Assembly: GCF_019312585.1 (NCBI RefSeq) | Contig: NZ_JAHWDP010000002.1 | Span: forward strand, 372,001-436,000 | Length of the DNA: 64,000 bases | Direction of reading: 5' to 3' | Source: Halomarinibacterium sedimenti | GTDB taxonomy: Bacteria; Bacteroidota; Bacteroidia; Flavobacteriales; Flavobacteriaceae | Shown here: positions 1 through 9,970 of the stretch, in pieces | Numbering within the stretch: the stretch's first letter is position 1 | Layout of the letters: the number at the start of each line of letters is the position of its first letter | Made by a program: the position numbers and the translations under genes | Notes under the pieces: generated by a model | Database searches by the model: none | What the model saw: the letters and a program-made list of their open reading frames with translations, nothing else | Told to the model about the DNA's origin: nothing

Positions 1-1002
1 ATTTATTTTCGAAACATCGGTCAATTTTTTCATAGTGCCATCGGGCTTTTTAGTATTAAATACAAAACTCCCTTGAAAACCAATCACTTCTTTAAGCATG
101 TGTGCTAAGGTTTTTATTGATACATCAGAACCCGTACCAATATTGACGTGGGTGTTTCTCACTTCTTTTTTAGAGTGATTTGTTACAGCATGATATTCAT
201 TCATTAAAAAAATACTGGCGGCTGCCATATCGTCTATCCAGAGCAATTCTCGCATGGGTTTACCTGAACCCCAAATTTCAACCGAAACATTGACATTCTT
301 TTCAACCCCAAACATGGAAAGTGTTTTTAAAATAGTAGTTTCAGAGGCATTACCATCAATTCCCATTATAGGTCTTTCGTTTAAGTCTTTTCGAATCATA
401 TCCCATTCATTATTCTCCAGAGCTTTCCCCAAGTGTATTTTTCGAATCAACGCAGGTAATACATGGGCTTTTTCTAAATCGAAATTATCATTTGGACCAT
501 ATAAATTAGTAGGCATGGCCGATATAAAATTTGTACCGTATTGCAGATTGTAACTTTCACACATTTTAATGCCTGCAATTTTAGCAATGGCATATGGCTC
601 ATTAGTATACTCCAACACATTGGTAAGTAAATATTCTTCTTTTAATGGCTGGGGCGCGTTTTTTGGATAAATACACGTACTGCCTAAAAACAATAATTTT
701 TTCACTTTATGCACATAACTTTGATGAATCACATTGTTTTGAATCATCAAATTATCATAAATAAAATCGGCTCTATATCTATTATTGGCCGCAATTCCTC
801 CCACTTTGGCAGCGGCTAAAAACACATACTCGGGTTGTTCATTTTTAAAAAAATGAGCTACTTCATGGGTGTTTCGTAAATCCAACTCGGTGCTTGTCCT
901 TAATATAAAATTTGAATAGCCTTGGTCTATTAATCCTCTATAAATAGCACTACCCACAAGCCCTCTATGACCTGCAATATATATCTTGGCCTTCTTATTC
1001 AT
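1..1002 (-). CDS. fcl: GDP-L-fucose synthase (3' end outside window)
   Basis: This cytoplasmic enzyme epimerises and reduces GDP-4-keto-6-deoxymannose to GDP-L-fucose with NADPH. The frame opens at ATG 1002 and stays open to base 1, so 334 codons are visible and the C-terminus is missing. The N-terminus MNKKAKIYIAGHRGLVGSA carries the glycine-rich nucleotide-binding pattern of extended short-chain dehydrogenases. Further on are the STCIYP serine motif and the YAIAKIAG Tyr/Lys active-site motif. The start lies 3 bases after the gmd stop, so both GDP-fucose steps sit on one transcript. The identification rests on strong family resemblance over the whole visible length. Confidence 0.95.
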   Translation of the reverse strand, partial: MNKKAKIYIAGHRGLVGSAIYRGLIDQGYSNFILRTSTELDLRNTHEVAHFFKNEQPEYVFLAAAKVGGIAANNRYRADFIYDNLMIQNNVIHQSYVHKVKKLLFLGSTCIYPKNAPQPLKEEYLLTNVLEYTNEPYAIAKIAGIKMCESYNLQYGTNFISAMPTNLYGPNDNFDLEKAHVLPALIRKIHLGKALENNEWDMIRKDLNERPIMGIDGNASETTILKTLSMFGVEKNVNVSVEIWGSGKPMRELLWIDDMAAASIFLMNEYHAVTNHSKKEVRNTHVNIGTGSDVSIKTLAHMLKEVIGFQGSFVFNTKKPDGTMKKLTDVSKIN

Positions 1003-1005
1003 TGA

Positions 1006-2118
1006 TTATTCAAAATAGTTTAGTGTTTTATATCCGCCTTCCTTTAAATATTGCTCCTTTTGCATTAATTTAATATCGCTTTGCATCATTTCCTTTACTA
1101 AATCCCCTAGGCTATACTCTGGCACCCATCCTAGTTTTTCCTTAGCCTTTGTAGCATCTCCTACCAACAAATCTACTTCGGTAGGACGAAAGTAATTTGC
1201 ATCAACACTCACCACCTCTTGTCCTATTTTTATAGGAAAATCTTTATGGGTAGAAGTTTCCACAAACCCTTTTTCGTCCACACCTGTTCCTTCAAATCGA
1301 AGGGTAACTCCAATTTGGGCAAATGCCATTTTAATAAAATCTCTTACCGATGTCGTTTCGCCTGTAGCAATCACCCAATCTTCAGGTTTTTTGGCTTGAA
1401 GAATCATCCACATCATACGTACATAATCTTTAGCATGTCCCCAATCTCGTTTGGCATCCAGATTACCTATAAAAAATTTATCTTGTAGTCCTAAAGCAAT
1501 TTTGGCAGTGGCACGGGTAATCTTTCTTGTAACAAAAGTTTCCCCTCGAACCGGCGATTCGTGATTAAATAAAATTCCATTACAGGCAAACATATTATAA
1601 GCTTCTCTATAATTTACAGTAGCCCAATAGGCATATAGTTTTGCCACACCATAAGGGCTTCTTGGATAAAAAGGCGTAGTTTCTTTTTGAGGAACTTCTT
1701 GAACCTTGCCGTACAACTCAGATGTAGAAGCTTGATATACTTTTGTTTTATGTTCTAAGCCTAAAAAACGAACTGCTTCTAGAATCCTAAGGGCACCTAT
1801 TCCATCGGCATTGGCTGTATATTCGGGTATTTGAAAAGAAACTTGCACGTGGCTCATAGCCGCAAGATTATAAATCTCATCGGGCTTTATTTCATGAATC
1901 AACCGAATAAGATTAGTACTATCGGTCATGTCGCCATAATGCAAAATAAAATTGCGATTATTGGTATGGGGATCTTGATATAGATGGTCAATTCTATCGG
2001 TATTAAAAAGGGAAGAACGTCTTTTAAGGCCGTGAACAATGTATCCTTTCTTCAATAAAAACTCACTTAAATAGGCTCCGTCCTGTCCTGTAATTCCTGT
2101 GATAAATGCAACTTTCAT
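1006..2118 (-). CDS. gmd: GDP-mannose 4,6-dehydratase
   Basis: This enzyme converts GDP-D-mannose to GDP-4-keto-6-deoxy-D-mannose, the substrate of the fucose synthase encoded just downstream. The 370 residues match the usual family length. The N-terminal [15 protein letters not shown] is the NADP-binding loop. STSELYG supplies the catalytic Ser/Glu region, and [12 protein letters not shown] the catalytic Tyr and Lys. The C-terminal part binds the sugar nucleotide. It lies in the long minus-strand polysaccharide operon, 76 bases after the next upstream glycosyltransferase. With fcl it commits the locus to GDP-L-fucose. Confidence 0.97.
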   Translation of the reverse strand: MKVAFITGITGQDGAYLSEFLLKKGYIVHGLKRRSSLFNTDRIDHLYQDPHTNNRNFILHYGDMTDSTNLIRLIHEIKPDEIYNLAAMSHVQVSFQIPEYTANADGIGALRILEAVRFLGLEHKTKVYQASTSELYGKVQEVPQKETTPFYPRSPYGVAKLYAYWATVNYREAYNMFACNGILFNHESPVRGETFVTRKITRATAKIALGLQDKFFIGNLDAKRDWGHAKDYVRMMWMILQAKKPEDWVIATGETTSVRDFIKMAFAQIGVTLRFEGTGVDEKGFVETSTHKDFPIKIGQEVVSVDANYFRPTEVDLLVGDATKAKEKLGWVPEYSLGDLVKEMMQSDIKLMQKEQYLKEGGYKTLNYFE

Positions 2119-2194
2119 GTTGTAACGCTATTAAATATTTGGCAATTTAAGCATCTTTGGCCTAGTGTGCCTAGTTTGAATCTAACAATTTCTT

Positions 2195-3367
2195 TTAAAG
2201 TAACCTTTGATATAATGATAAATATGTTTCTACTTTATCTTCGATATGAAACCTCTTTCTAACATCCCTAATAATAATTTCCGAATTAAAAGAAATTTGA
2301 AAAGCTTCCTTTATGGCATCAGCAAGTGCCTCTTTTGAGAAATTTGATGCAAAAATACCATTAATATTGGGCTTTATAATATCCAAACTCCCTCCATTAG
2401 GAAATGAAATAACGGGTAGTCCGCAGGACAAGGCTTCGATAGTAACTTGACCAAAAGCCTCTTCAATGGAGGGCATAATAAAATAATCTGCAGCCGAATA
2501 TAATCTAGCCAATTCTGTTTCCGACTGAATTTTTCCAAGTGTCAAAAATCCTTCGGGTAACTTCTCCTTATAATTTCCAAAAACAACAGTGCTAATTTCA
2601 TGAGTATTTAAGGTTTGAATAGCGTCAATTGCAATTTGAAACCCTTTTCGTTGTACATGTGCAATATCCGCTCCAATTAAAAGGACCTTTTTATCTAACG
2701 GAATTTGAAAATGTTTTCTTGCCTCTAACTTATCCTCGGGTTTCCACACTGAAAAGTCCAATCCGTTATGAATAACCTGTTTTGGAAATTGCGAAATAAT
2801 TGGGCTATCCTCCGCTTTGCTTTTAACCCATTCTGAAATTGGAATAAAAGTAATGGACGAATTTTTAAGTGCCCTACTTCTTACTTTTTCATTTCTTTCT
2901 AGTAAGGGTTTCAATTTCGAAAACGGAAATCCTTTTTCATAATGATACCCTCCACCACAAGCATACAAATCGGGCATACGCCAAACGACCGGCTTTGTGT
3001 TTTTTTTAAAAAAAGAAGGTTCATCAAGAAAACCAGAAACCCAATTTAATTGGATAATATCTGCCTCCTTATACAACCGATGTTGTGAAATATCATAGGG
3101 ACTTGTGGGAAGACTAAACCATTCAACTTCTGGATTATTATCCATGATGGATTTTGCAGAGGTTTGAAAAAGGCCGCGGATCTTTAGAATAATTCTTCTC
3201 CATTTTGAATTAGTGTTTATAAAAGCATAGGATTGAGGAACATTTTTTCGTTTATTCAAAAAAAGAATTTTAGAATCGACTCCTTTTTTTAATAGTCCTA
3301 AATGAATTCTAATAATAGCCGTAGCAGCCCCCCCTCGATCATTAGTATTTATGTGTAAAACTTTCAT
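2195..3367 (-). CDS. Glycosyltransferase family 4
   Basis: This is a predicted retaining GT-B glycosyltransferase of 390 residues that adds one sugar to a lipid-linked glycan at the inner membrane. The N-terminus MKVLHINTNDRGGAATA is typical of the acceptor-side Rossmann domain of GT4 enzymes. The C-terminal half has EEAFGQVTIEALSCGLPVIS, the E-x7-E donor-binding motif. Donor and linkage cannot be read from sequence. The ATG overlaps the stop of the upstream gene by 4 bases, indicating translational coupling. Confidence 0.88.
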   Translation of the reverse strand: MKVLHINTNDRGGAATAIIRIHLGLLKKGVDSKILFLNKRKNVPQSYAFINTNSKWRRIILKIRGLFQTSAKSIMDNNPEVEWFSLPTSPYDISQHRLYKEADIIQLNWVSGFLDEPSFFKKNTKPVVWRMPDLYACGGGYHYEKGFPFSKLKPLLERNEKVRSRALKNSSITFIPISEWVKSKAEDSPIISQFPKQVIHNGLDFSVWKPEDKLEARKHFQIPLDKKVLLIGADIAHVQRKGFQIAIDAIQTLNTHEISTVVFGNYKEKLPEGFLTLGKIQSETELARLYSAADYFIMPSIEEAFGQVTIEALSCGLPVISFPNGGSLDIIKPNINGIFASNFSKEALADAIKEAFQISFNSEIIIRDVRKRFHIEDKVETYLSLYQRLL

Positions 3368-4479
3368 GGACTCTTCATTAACATGGCTTCATCTATTGCC
3401 TTTTGCACCAAACCAATATGTTTATCAAGACTAAAGTGGTCTTTTATTCTCTTTCTATTATTATCACCTAATTTCTTTGCCAAAGTAGGATTGTCTAAAA
3501 GTTGTAGCATATATTCTCCCATTCTTTCTACATCATGTTCTTCACTCAAAAGTCCTGTTTCATTATGCAAAATAACATCTGGAATACCTGCATGGTTGGT
3601 AGAAATAACAGGAAGTCCAGCCAACCCTGCCTCCATTACAGAAACTGGAGTTCCCTCCATATCACCATTAGAAGCCCGCACCGAATGTTGAACAAATGCA
3701 ATTGATTGGGAAAGGTGCGTCTTAAAATCTTCTGAAGATATAACCCCCAAAAACTGAACATTGCTCTCTAATTTCAAATGCCTCACTAAATTTTCACAGG
3801 TATTAATTAGCGGCCCATCCCCTGCCATTTTAAGTTTCGCATTGGGGTATTTATCTACCACCCGCTTAAAAGCTAATAAGGTATAGTACGGGGCCTTTTT
3901 ATCGACAAACCTTCCAATAGCTATAAATTGTTTTGTTGAAAATAATGGCCGCACAGCACCAAATTCAGGGCGAGGACCACAAGGGGTATAAATTATTTTT
4001 TCGGCAGGACAGCCTAGTTCTATGAGCATTTGTTTCATCACAGTTGAAACTACTATGACGCTACTTGCATACTCAAAAACTTCCTTATAATGGTTACATC
4101 TTTCGATGGCTTCTGGTACGCTCGCGTCAAAACCGTGAAAATGTACAACCATGGGTAACTTTGCCATTTTTATAATGGGTAAGATCGCATGGGCATGAAT
4201 ACCATATTCCACTAAAACCACAGATATTTGATGTTTCTTTAAAGAGTCCTTGATAAGCGTTTGTTTTACAAAGGACAAGGGTTTATTTAATAGTTTGGCA
4301 AGTAGTTTTAGTTTATATTTCTTAAATGAAGAAGCTATTGGTGGATGTCCTTCCAATTTTGTTCCAAATCCAGACCCATAGTAGTAATACACCTTATCTT
4401 TTAGACCCTGTTTATGGGCTTGCACAAAGGTTTCAGAATATGGATTTTGGTTTGGGGAGAACAACCCAATATGCCTCAT
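3364..4479 (-). CDS. Glycosyltransferase family 4 (colanic-acid type)
   Basis: This is a 371-residue GT-B fold enzyme of the GT4 family. It starts MRHIGLFSPNQNPYSETFVQ, a form common in colanic-acid-type GT4 proteins, where the conserved S-E-T-F segment lies near the acceptor side. The donor-site E-x7-E motif is in DMEGTPVSVMEAGLAGLPVI, followed by the usual NHAGIPDVI segment. Both its ends overlap neighbouring glycosyltransferases by 4 bases, so three glycosyltransferases are translated as a coupled block. The transferred sugar is unknown. Confidence 0.88.
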   Translation of the reverse strand: MRHIGLFSPNQNPYSETFVQAHKQGLKDKVYYYYGSGFGTKLEGHPPIASSFKKYKLKLLAKLLNKPLSFVKQTLIKDSLKKHQISVVLVEYGIHAHAILPIIKMAKLPMVVHFHGFDASVPEAIERCNHYKEVFEYASSVIVVSTVMKQMLIELGCPAEKIIYTPCGPRPEFGAVRPLFSTKQFIAIGRFVDKKAPYYTLLAFKRVVDKYPNAKLKMAGDGPLINTCENLVRHLKLESNVQFLGVISSEDFKTHLSQSIAFVQHSVRASNGDMEGTPVSVMEAGLAGLPVISTNHAGIPDVILHNETGLLSEEHDVERMGEYMLQLLDNPTLAKKLGDNNRKRIKDHFSLDKHIGLVQKAIDEAMLMKSP

Positions 4480-5399
4480 TTGGACTTTATTTTTATGGTA
4501 ATAAACCTTAAAAGTAGGGAAATACTATGGATGTTAAAAAGGTTAAGTTGGTAAAATTTCTTTTTAAAAGGAGCCCACTTAGAATGCAGTTGACACCAAC
4601 TCTGGACAATTGCCTTGTTTTTTATAGGAATGGAAAGTTGATATTTAGAATATAAATAATTTCTACAAGCTACTTCTTCCAATATACGCTGCCTTTTCCT
4701 ACCAATACCCTTGTGTTTCCTACTTACATCTTTATGCATCCTAAAATAATTATGGGGTTGCAACACAAAAGCAATGGAGGCATTTTCACAAAGGTGTATC
4801 CAAAAAAACCAATCCCCACACATTTTCATTTGCAAAAACTCTTCAGAAAAAATTTCCTTTGAAACAAGTGATTTTTTAAAAACCACGGCACTGGCATTAG
4901 GAATAACATTCTTTACTGCTAAATAGTTTTGCAAAAATTCCTTTCCCTGCATTTTAAAATCTTGTTCCCAAATATTGGGGCTAAACTCAGCAGTATATTC
5001 TATTCGGTTCGAAATAACATTATCATTTTCATCCACATCTTGGCTCTGAGTATAGCAAAGGGTTGCTCCCAATTTTAATGCATTTATACACACTTCCAAA
5101 AAATTAGGGTCTGAATAATCATCACTTTCTGCTATCCAAATGTACTTTGCTTTGGCAAGATTAATTCCCTTTTGCCACTGTTTAAAAGGACTTCCAGAGT
5201 TTTCAGAATTAACAACGAACTCACTTACTTTAGGATGATTTGCGAATTTATTTAAGATGTTTTTGCTTCCATCAGTAGATGCGTCGTCCAGAAGGATTAA
5301 CTCAAAATCCTGAAACGTTTGTGAAAGGATACTTTCAATGCGCTGCTCTAAAAAGCACTCATGATTATAATTAGGAACAATGACAGAAACCAAGGGCAT
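4476..5399 (-). CDS. Glycosyltransferase family 2
   Basis: This is a 307-residue inverting GT-A glycosyltransferase. The N-terminus has VSVIVPNYNHECFLEQRI followed by LLDDASTDGS, the nucleotide-binding start of GT2 enzymes. AESDDYSDPNFLE holds the metal-binding DXD-like motif at about residue 92. There is no long membrane segment, so it is a cytoplasmic or peripheral single-addition enzyme. It is 3 bases downstream of the preceding GT2 gene. The specificity is not predictable. Confidence 0.88.
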   Translation of the reverse strand: MPLVSVIVPNYNHECFLEQRIESILSQTFQDFELILLDDASTDGSKNILNKFANHPKVSEFVVNSENSGSPFKQWQKGINLAKAKYIWIAESDDYSDPNFLEVCINALKLGATLCYTQSQDVDENDNVISNRIEYTAEFSPNIWEQDFKMQGKEFLQNYLAVKNVIPNASAVVFKKSLVSKEIFSEEFLQMKMCGDWFFWIHLCENASIAFVLQPHNYFRMHKDVSRKHKGIGRKRQRILEEVACRNYLYSKYQLSIPIKNKAIVQSWCQLHSKWAPFKKKFYQLNLFNIHSISLLLRFITIKIKSK

Positions 5400-5402
5400 A
5401 AA

Positions 5403-6239
5403 CTAATATCTAATTTTAAAAGGCCTCCATCTAAATACTGAATAACACAATACATTAAGCGCATGTTTTTTGTTTGAAAGCAATAATCTGTTTTTCTTAT
5501 TTAATTCTTCTTGTTTTTTAAGTAATTTTTGAAAGCTACCAACATGCCTTACATAAAAATCGGGATGTTTTATACTCATATAGTTGAATAGTTCCTCTTT
5601 TTGAGTTTCCTTTAAATCCTGAAGCATCGATTTCTCTTTAATACGATAGAAAAAACCAACATAGGAAAGCTTTTTGACTCCCCCGCCATGTTTAAGTAAG
5701 GCAATCCAAAACTCCCAATCTTCCCATCCGTATTTCATTGCTACATCATACCCTCCAATAGCTTCCCAATCCTTTTTTGTAAAAAAGGCGGTACAAAAAA
5801 TCATATTACTAATCGCCAATTTTTTAATTGAAAAATCTTTTAATTTCCAGGGCCCATGTTCTACCCCAAATTTTTCTGCATTACAATACACCACCTTTAG
5901 TTTTGAATCTTCTTTAAATTCATCCATGGCCAGTTTCATGTAATTTGGCGCCAGTTTGTCATCCGCATCCAAGGGCAATATATAGGTTCCTATAGCCTCC
6001 TTTATTCCAGAATTTCGAGCATGCGGCAATCCTCCATTGGTCAATACGATATATTTAAACCTACCGTCTTTTTGAGTCCATTCTTGTGCTACAGTTTCAG
6101 TACTGTCTTCTGAACCATCATTTACAATAATGCACTCCCATTCCTCAAAGGATTGATTTAAAACTGAATGTAAAGCACCGGGAAGGTATTCCGCTTGATT
6201 ATAACACGGTACAATTACAGATACAATGGGTTTTTGCAT
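5403..6239 (-). CDS. Glycosyltransferase family 2
   Basis: This is a 278-residue GT-A enzyme. The signature parts are IVSVIVPCYNQAEYLPGAL, VNDGSEDST and LPLDADDKLAPNY, the last being the DXD metal site. The later GWEDWEFWIALL matches the ED-containing active-site region seen in many GT2 proteins. The C-terminal 60 residues are lysine rich and lie beyond the catalytic domain. It precedes another GT2 gene by 3 bases, and the 42-base gap to the upstream sulfotransferase is one of the longer gaps in this operon. Confidence 0.87.
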   Translation of the reverse strand: MQKPIVSVIVPCYNQAEYLPGALHSVLNQSFEEWECIIVNDGSEDSTETVAQEWTQKDGRFKYIVLTNGGLPHARNSGIKEAIGTYILPLDADDKLAPNYMKLAMDEFKEDSKLKVVYCNAEKFGVEHGPWKLKDFSIKKLAISNMIFCTAFFTKKDWEAIGGYDVAMKYGWEDWEFWIALLKHGGGVKKLSYVGFFYRIKEKSMLQDLKETQKEELFNYMSIKHPDFYVRHVGSFQKLLKKQEELNKKNRLLLSNKKHALNVLCYSVFRWRPFKIRY

Positions 6240-6281
6240 TATTCAGTATTATGATTTTAAAGTTTAAAAGTAATTAATTAT

Positions 6282-7175
6282 TTACCAATCTTCATCAGAA
6301 TAGAAGTGTTTCCATACTTCCTTAGTTCCTTCTTTAATTTCCTGGATTTCCTGAAGAGAAAGCCGGTTCTTCCAAGATGAAATATTTTTCTTTGAATCGC
6401 GCTTTAAAAGTGTTTGCTCTTTTGAAGAGGTTGTTTCTAAAATATAGTCCTTCACTCGATCATCCATTTCAATTTTCAGAAAATTATATAACTTTTCAAA
6501 TTCTTCCATGGGTTGTAATGATAAATCTTCGTGCTTTACAAAATACCACTCTTCTTTATACTTTTCTTGCAAGTAACAGACCATACTATAAAGAATATTC
6601 CATAGTAGAATGCCTTGCTTTAAAATATCGGGTCGATTATTGGTATACTCCGTAATAGTTTTGGAATAGGCTTGTAGGTGCGTATTAATAAGCATTTCTT
6701 GTTCGGAAAAATACTTAAAATAAAACTGCCAATTTTTTACTTTTAAACTAGCAACAAAGGCCGCTGGGTGTCTTATCAAAACCACTATATCCCAACCATA
6801 ATTTTTATAAATCCACTCCGCAGACATCAACGCCAGTGGGTCTTTATAAACGTACCCTCTGGTAGTTCTACTTTTAACTTCAGATAAAAATTTACGAATA
6901 TCTTTTCTAGATTTGATATAAATTAATTTATCGAAAGTAGTGTTGGCAAATAGTGAATTGAAAGAATTGAGATACTTTTTTGCTTTATTTTGAAAAGCAA
7001 CAGACTTTCCCGGTAAATATTCAAATTGGTTTTTAAAGGGAGAGGATTTGTGATTTTTTCCAATATTAAAAGGTTCATCTACATATACATAATCACTAGA
7101 ACTGGTAATAACCTTTCCTAACCAAGTGGAGCCCGATCGATGCGAACCTGTAACTAATATGTTTTTTTTTCTCAT
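6282..7175 (-). CDS. Sulfotransferase (PAPS-dependent type)
   Basis: This is a predicted carbohydrate sulfotransferase of 297 residues that moves sulfate from PAPS to a sugar hydroxyl. The N-terminal ILVTGSHRSGSTWLGKVI is the 5'-phosphosulfate-binding loop (P-loop like). VVLIRHPAAFVASLK at about residue 130 is the 3'-phosphate-binding Arg/Ser segment. It is flanked by a GT2 gene and an acyltransferase gene, so its substrate is probably the glycan of this locus. No PAPS synthesis gene is in the window. Confidence 0.85.
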   Translation of the reverse strand: MRKKNILVTGSHRSGSTWLGKVITSSSDYVYVDEPFNIGKNHKSSPFKNQFEYLPGKSVAFQNKAKKYLNSFNSLFANTTFDKLIYIKSRKDIRKFLSEVKSRTTRGYVYKDPLALMSAEWIYKNYGWDIVVLIRHPAAFVASLKVKNWQFYFKYFSEQEMLINTHLQAYSKTITEYTNNRPDILKQGILLWNILYSMVCYLQEKYKEEWYFVKHEDLSLQPMEEFEKLYNFLKIEMDDRVKDYILETTSSKEQTLLKRDSKKNISSWKNRLSLQEIQEIKEGTKEVWKHFYSDEDW

Positions 7176-7180
7176 ACGAG

Positions 7181-8332
7181 CTATCTCGATTTAAAGAATT
7201 TAACCGTGCCCCAACTTTTCTTATCTCTTAAGTTCATCATAGGAAGCTCGAAATATTTATATAATAATAAGGAAATAAATATGGTTAAAAACCAATAAAC
7301 AAAATAGCGTGTTAACAAAAAAGCATATCCATTAAATTGTTCTAATGGCACCCAATTGATATTATTAATTATCCAACGCATTAAATTCGAATTAATTAAA
7401 TACATGGAATACGAAATTAGACTAATGTAGGTAATAACCTTGTAGATAAATCCTTTTCCCGATTTTAAAGTGCTTAAATAAGGCAATAAAAATAGCGTTG
7501 CGAGAGAGTTCCCACTAAACGAAAAAACACAATAAAACAGTCCTTGGGGTTCAAATTTTAACCAATTATATCTTACAACTAAAAACAACAATATCCCTAA
7601 TACCAATAAGAACTTTTTAAATTTTACCCAATAACTTTTAAAAAAGTAGAACACATACGCGCCAATAACCCCAAACATCAAACTATCTAATTGAGTAAAA
7701 ACTTGTCTCCTAAGCATTTTATCCCAAACATATTTGCTGTCTATTTCAAGATTGATATATCTGTAATATCTAAATAGCGTTACACACACTATAATACCAG
7801 CAGCTGTTATCAATAATGACTTATTAACAGAAAGCCTTACTATGCGAGTACCTAAGTACAGAAAAATAGGCAGCAATAGATAAAACCATTCTTCAATACT
7901 TAAGCTCCAAGCTTCCCCAAAAAATTTAGGATGTTCTGTTACCAAATTTTGTGTAAATATGAAGTATCTGTACTTATCGGTAAGTGTAAAGCCTTCCGTA
8001 AAAAAGGCTCCAATTACTAATAACACTAATAAAATTAGAAAGTAGTTAGGAAGCGTCCTAAACCACCTTCGCTTCCAGAAATTAAAAATTATTCTAAAGT
8101 TTATTCCTTGAGCATTAATAATTTTTATTAAAATTCCTCCAATAAGAAATCCACTTAAAACAAAAAACATTGCTACTCCATCAAAAATAATATGGTAAAT
8201 GTATTTATATCTATGCTCAGGCATAAAATGACCTCCATGTACCATTACCACAAAAAGAATGGCCATAGCTCTTAATATATCGAGGCCATAGACTCTATCG
8301 GGATTTAATTCTAATTTTAGGAGGTTCTTCAT
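7181..8332 (-). CDS. Acyltransferase family 3 membrane protein
   Basis: This is a 383-residue integral membrane acyltransferase of the acyltransferase-3 family, which O-acetylates or acylates exported glycans. The N-terminus GLDILRAMAILFVVMVHGG carries the conserved Arg and His of the family. SLSIEEWFYLLLPIFLYL matches the second conserved region. About ten hydrophobic segments are visible. It overlaps the preceding GT2 gene by 4 bases. The acceptor is assumed to be the polysaccharide repeat unit made here. Confidence 0.9.
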   Translation of the reverse strand: MKNLLKLELNPDRVYGLDILRAMAILFVVMVHGGHFMPEHRYKYIYHIIFDGVAMFFVLSGFLIGGILIKIINAQGINFRIIFNFWKRRWFRTLPNYFLILLVLLVIGAFFTEGFTLTDKYRYFIFTQNLVTEHPKFFGEAWSLSIEEWFYLLLPIFLYLGTRIVRLSVNKSLLITAAGIIVCVTLFRYYRYINLEIDSKYVWDKMLRRQVFTQLDSLMFGVIGAYVFYFFKSYWVKFKKFLLVLGILLFLVVRYNWLKFEPQGLFYCVFSFSGNSLATLFLLPYLSTLKSGKGFIYKVITYISLISYSMYLINSNLMRWIINNINWVPLEQFNGYAFLLTRYFVYWFLTIFISLLLYKYFELPMMNLRDKKSWGTVKFFKSR

Positions 8333-9150
8333 TTTGTTTTTGGAAAAATAAAAAGTAACAGCTTCAGTAATTTTGCTGTTGCAAACCTAGAAAACCTACC
8401 CTGCCATAACCTGCTTACCCAAACATAGGGTGGTTTTTCTATTCTTTTTAAAGCCACTTCGTATTGCTCTATTTCCTTAAGAAAAAAAGAAAAATCACGT
8501 CTTAAAATCACGTCTTGTTCTTCGGCTATTAAAGACTTATATTCAGGACTACTTGACATTCCATGGGTATCAAACTTGGCTACAATTCTGGAAATATGTT
8601 GGTAGGTGGCATTGTGTTTACAAACAGCATGAATAAAAAACTCCCAATCGGAACAAATTTTCAAATTCTCATTGTAATAAAAAACCCTTTCAAATAAATC
8701 ACGTTTAATAAAAGCAGCGGGATGCCCTAGGGAACGATTTTTAAAATAGGAAAAGGTCAACTTATCTGGATAATCCTGAACACGACTCTCACCCTTTCCT
8801 ACAAATAACAAATCGCCATAATAGATATCTAAGGCTGAAACAAATTCTTTTGAAACATCCAACAGCACATCAGTATCTTCAAACACATCACCACTATTTA
8901 AAAACTGAAGGTACTCCCCTTTGGCTACCGCTATTCCTTTATTCATTGCTTGATACACTCCATTATCTGGCTCGCTTACGCAGTAGCTTAATTTTTCTTT
9001 ATAGCCCTCAATCACCTCCTTGCTTCCATCGGTACTATGACCATCAATTACAATGTGCTCAAAGTCCTGATAGGTTTGACTTTGCACACTTTTAAGAGTG
9101 GCTTCCAAACCAGCACGATTGTTATAGTTAATGGTAATTATCGAAAGCAT
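8329..9150 (-). CDS. Glycosyltransferase family 2
   Basis: This is a 273-residue GT-A glycosyltransferase. The parts seen are SIITINYNNRAGLEATL, VIDGHSTDGS and the metal-site region LNSGDVFEDTDVL, in which the usual second Asp of the DXD motif is shifted (SGD). Such variants occur in the WcaA-like subgroup of GT2. The segment CSDWEFFIHAV resembles the later active-site ED motif. The start follows the upstream GT2 gene by 19 bases. The donor is unknown. Confidence 0.86.
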   Translation of the reverse strand: MLSIITINYNNRAGLEATLKSVQSQTYQDFEHIVIDGHSTDGSKEVIEGYKEKLSYCVSEPDNGVYQAMNKGIAVAKGEYLQFLNSGDVFEDTDVLLDVSKEFVSALDIYYGDLLFVGKGESRVQDYPDKLTFSYFKNRSLGHPAAFIKRDLFERVFYYNENLKICSDWEFFIHAVCKHNATYQHISRIVAKFDTHGMSSSPEYKSLIAEEQDVILRRDFSFFLKEIEQYEVALKRIEKPPYVWVSRLWQGRFSRFATAKLLKLLLFIFPKTK

Positions 9151-9169
9151 ATGGAATTCTCTCCTATTT

Positions 9170-9967
9170 TTATTTTTTACGTGACTTTAAATATGAAAAG
9201 GGCTTTAGGAACCATCTCCCTAACTTATAACTTCTTGAATTTTTAAGTGCTTTAACCTCTGCTTCCAGTTTATCTCTTTCATAGACAATTTGAGAAAGTA
9301 GGTTATTACTTTCAACAATCTTTTTGGTTAAGTCGTTTCGATATCCATCGGCATTAGATTTCATTCCGCTTAGCCCCAATTCGTTAAAAACAGCAATCAC
9401 TTTATCAATGTATTTTATTTTAATTTCTTCATTTTCAAAGCAACGTATATTTAAATCATGATCTGCATGGACGTAGTATTTAGTATTATAATTACCTACT
9501 AGGTCAAAAACCTTTTTCGAATAAAAAATGGCTTGATGGCAAATGCTAATTTGCTTGTAAACTAACTTTTCGTAACTCGATTTTCCAGAATAAATCTCGC
9601 CCGATTTTTTAAACCTAACATTGCCATATAAAAAGTCCACGCCTTGTATTTCTGAAAAAACATCCTCTAAAACATGTGGGTTTTCCAAAACATCATCACT
9701 CCCAAAGAAATATAAATAATCTCCTTTTGCAATAGGGAGTGCCTTATTCATGGCATCATACACGCCCTCATCTTTTTGAACATAACAGGCAATTTTAGGG
9801 TAATCTATCCTAAACTTCTCAACTAGTGCCACCGTAGCATCTTGAGATTCACCATCCATAATAAGCACCTCCAAATCCTGAAACGTTTGGTTTTTGATAC
9901 TTTCCAACGCCTCCCAAATGGTTTCGGAAGAATTATAAGTGGGTATGATGATACTTAAGCTTGGCAT
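9170..9967 (-). CDS. Glycosyltransferase family 2
   Basis: This is a 265-residue GT-A glycosyltransferase with LSIIIPTYNSSETIWEAL, IMDGESQDAT and FGSDDVLENPHVL as nucleotide and metal sites. It resembles the neighbouring GT2 genes at 8329 and 9971 in layout (NYN or TYN start, DG-S-D loop, SDD or SGD site), and the three may have arisen by duplication. The C-terminal region from about residue 215 is rich in Lys and Leu and probably forms a helix that may touch the membrane. Confidence 0.86.
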   Translation of the reverse strand: MPSLSIIIPTYNSSETIWEALESIKNQTFQDLEVLIMDGESQDATVALVEKFRIDYPKIACYVQKDEGVYDAMNKALPIAKGDYLYFFGSDDVLENPHVLEDVFSEIQGVDFLYGNVRFKKSGEIYSGKSSYEKLVYKQISICHQAIFYSKKVFDLVGNYNTKYYVHADHDLNIRCFENEEIKIKYIDKVIAVFNELGLSGMKSNADGYRNDLTKKIVESNNLLSQIVYERDKLEAEVKALKNSRSYKLGRWFLKPFSYLKSRKK

Positions 9968-9970
9968 TGA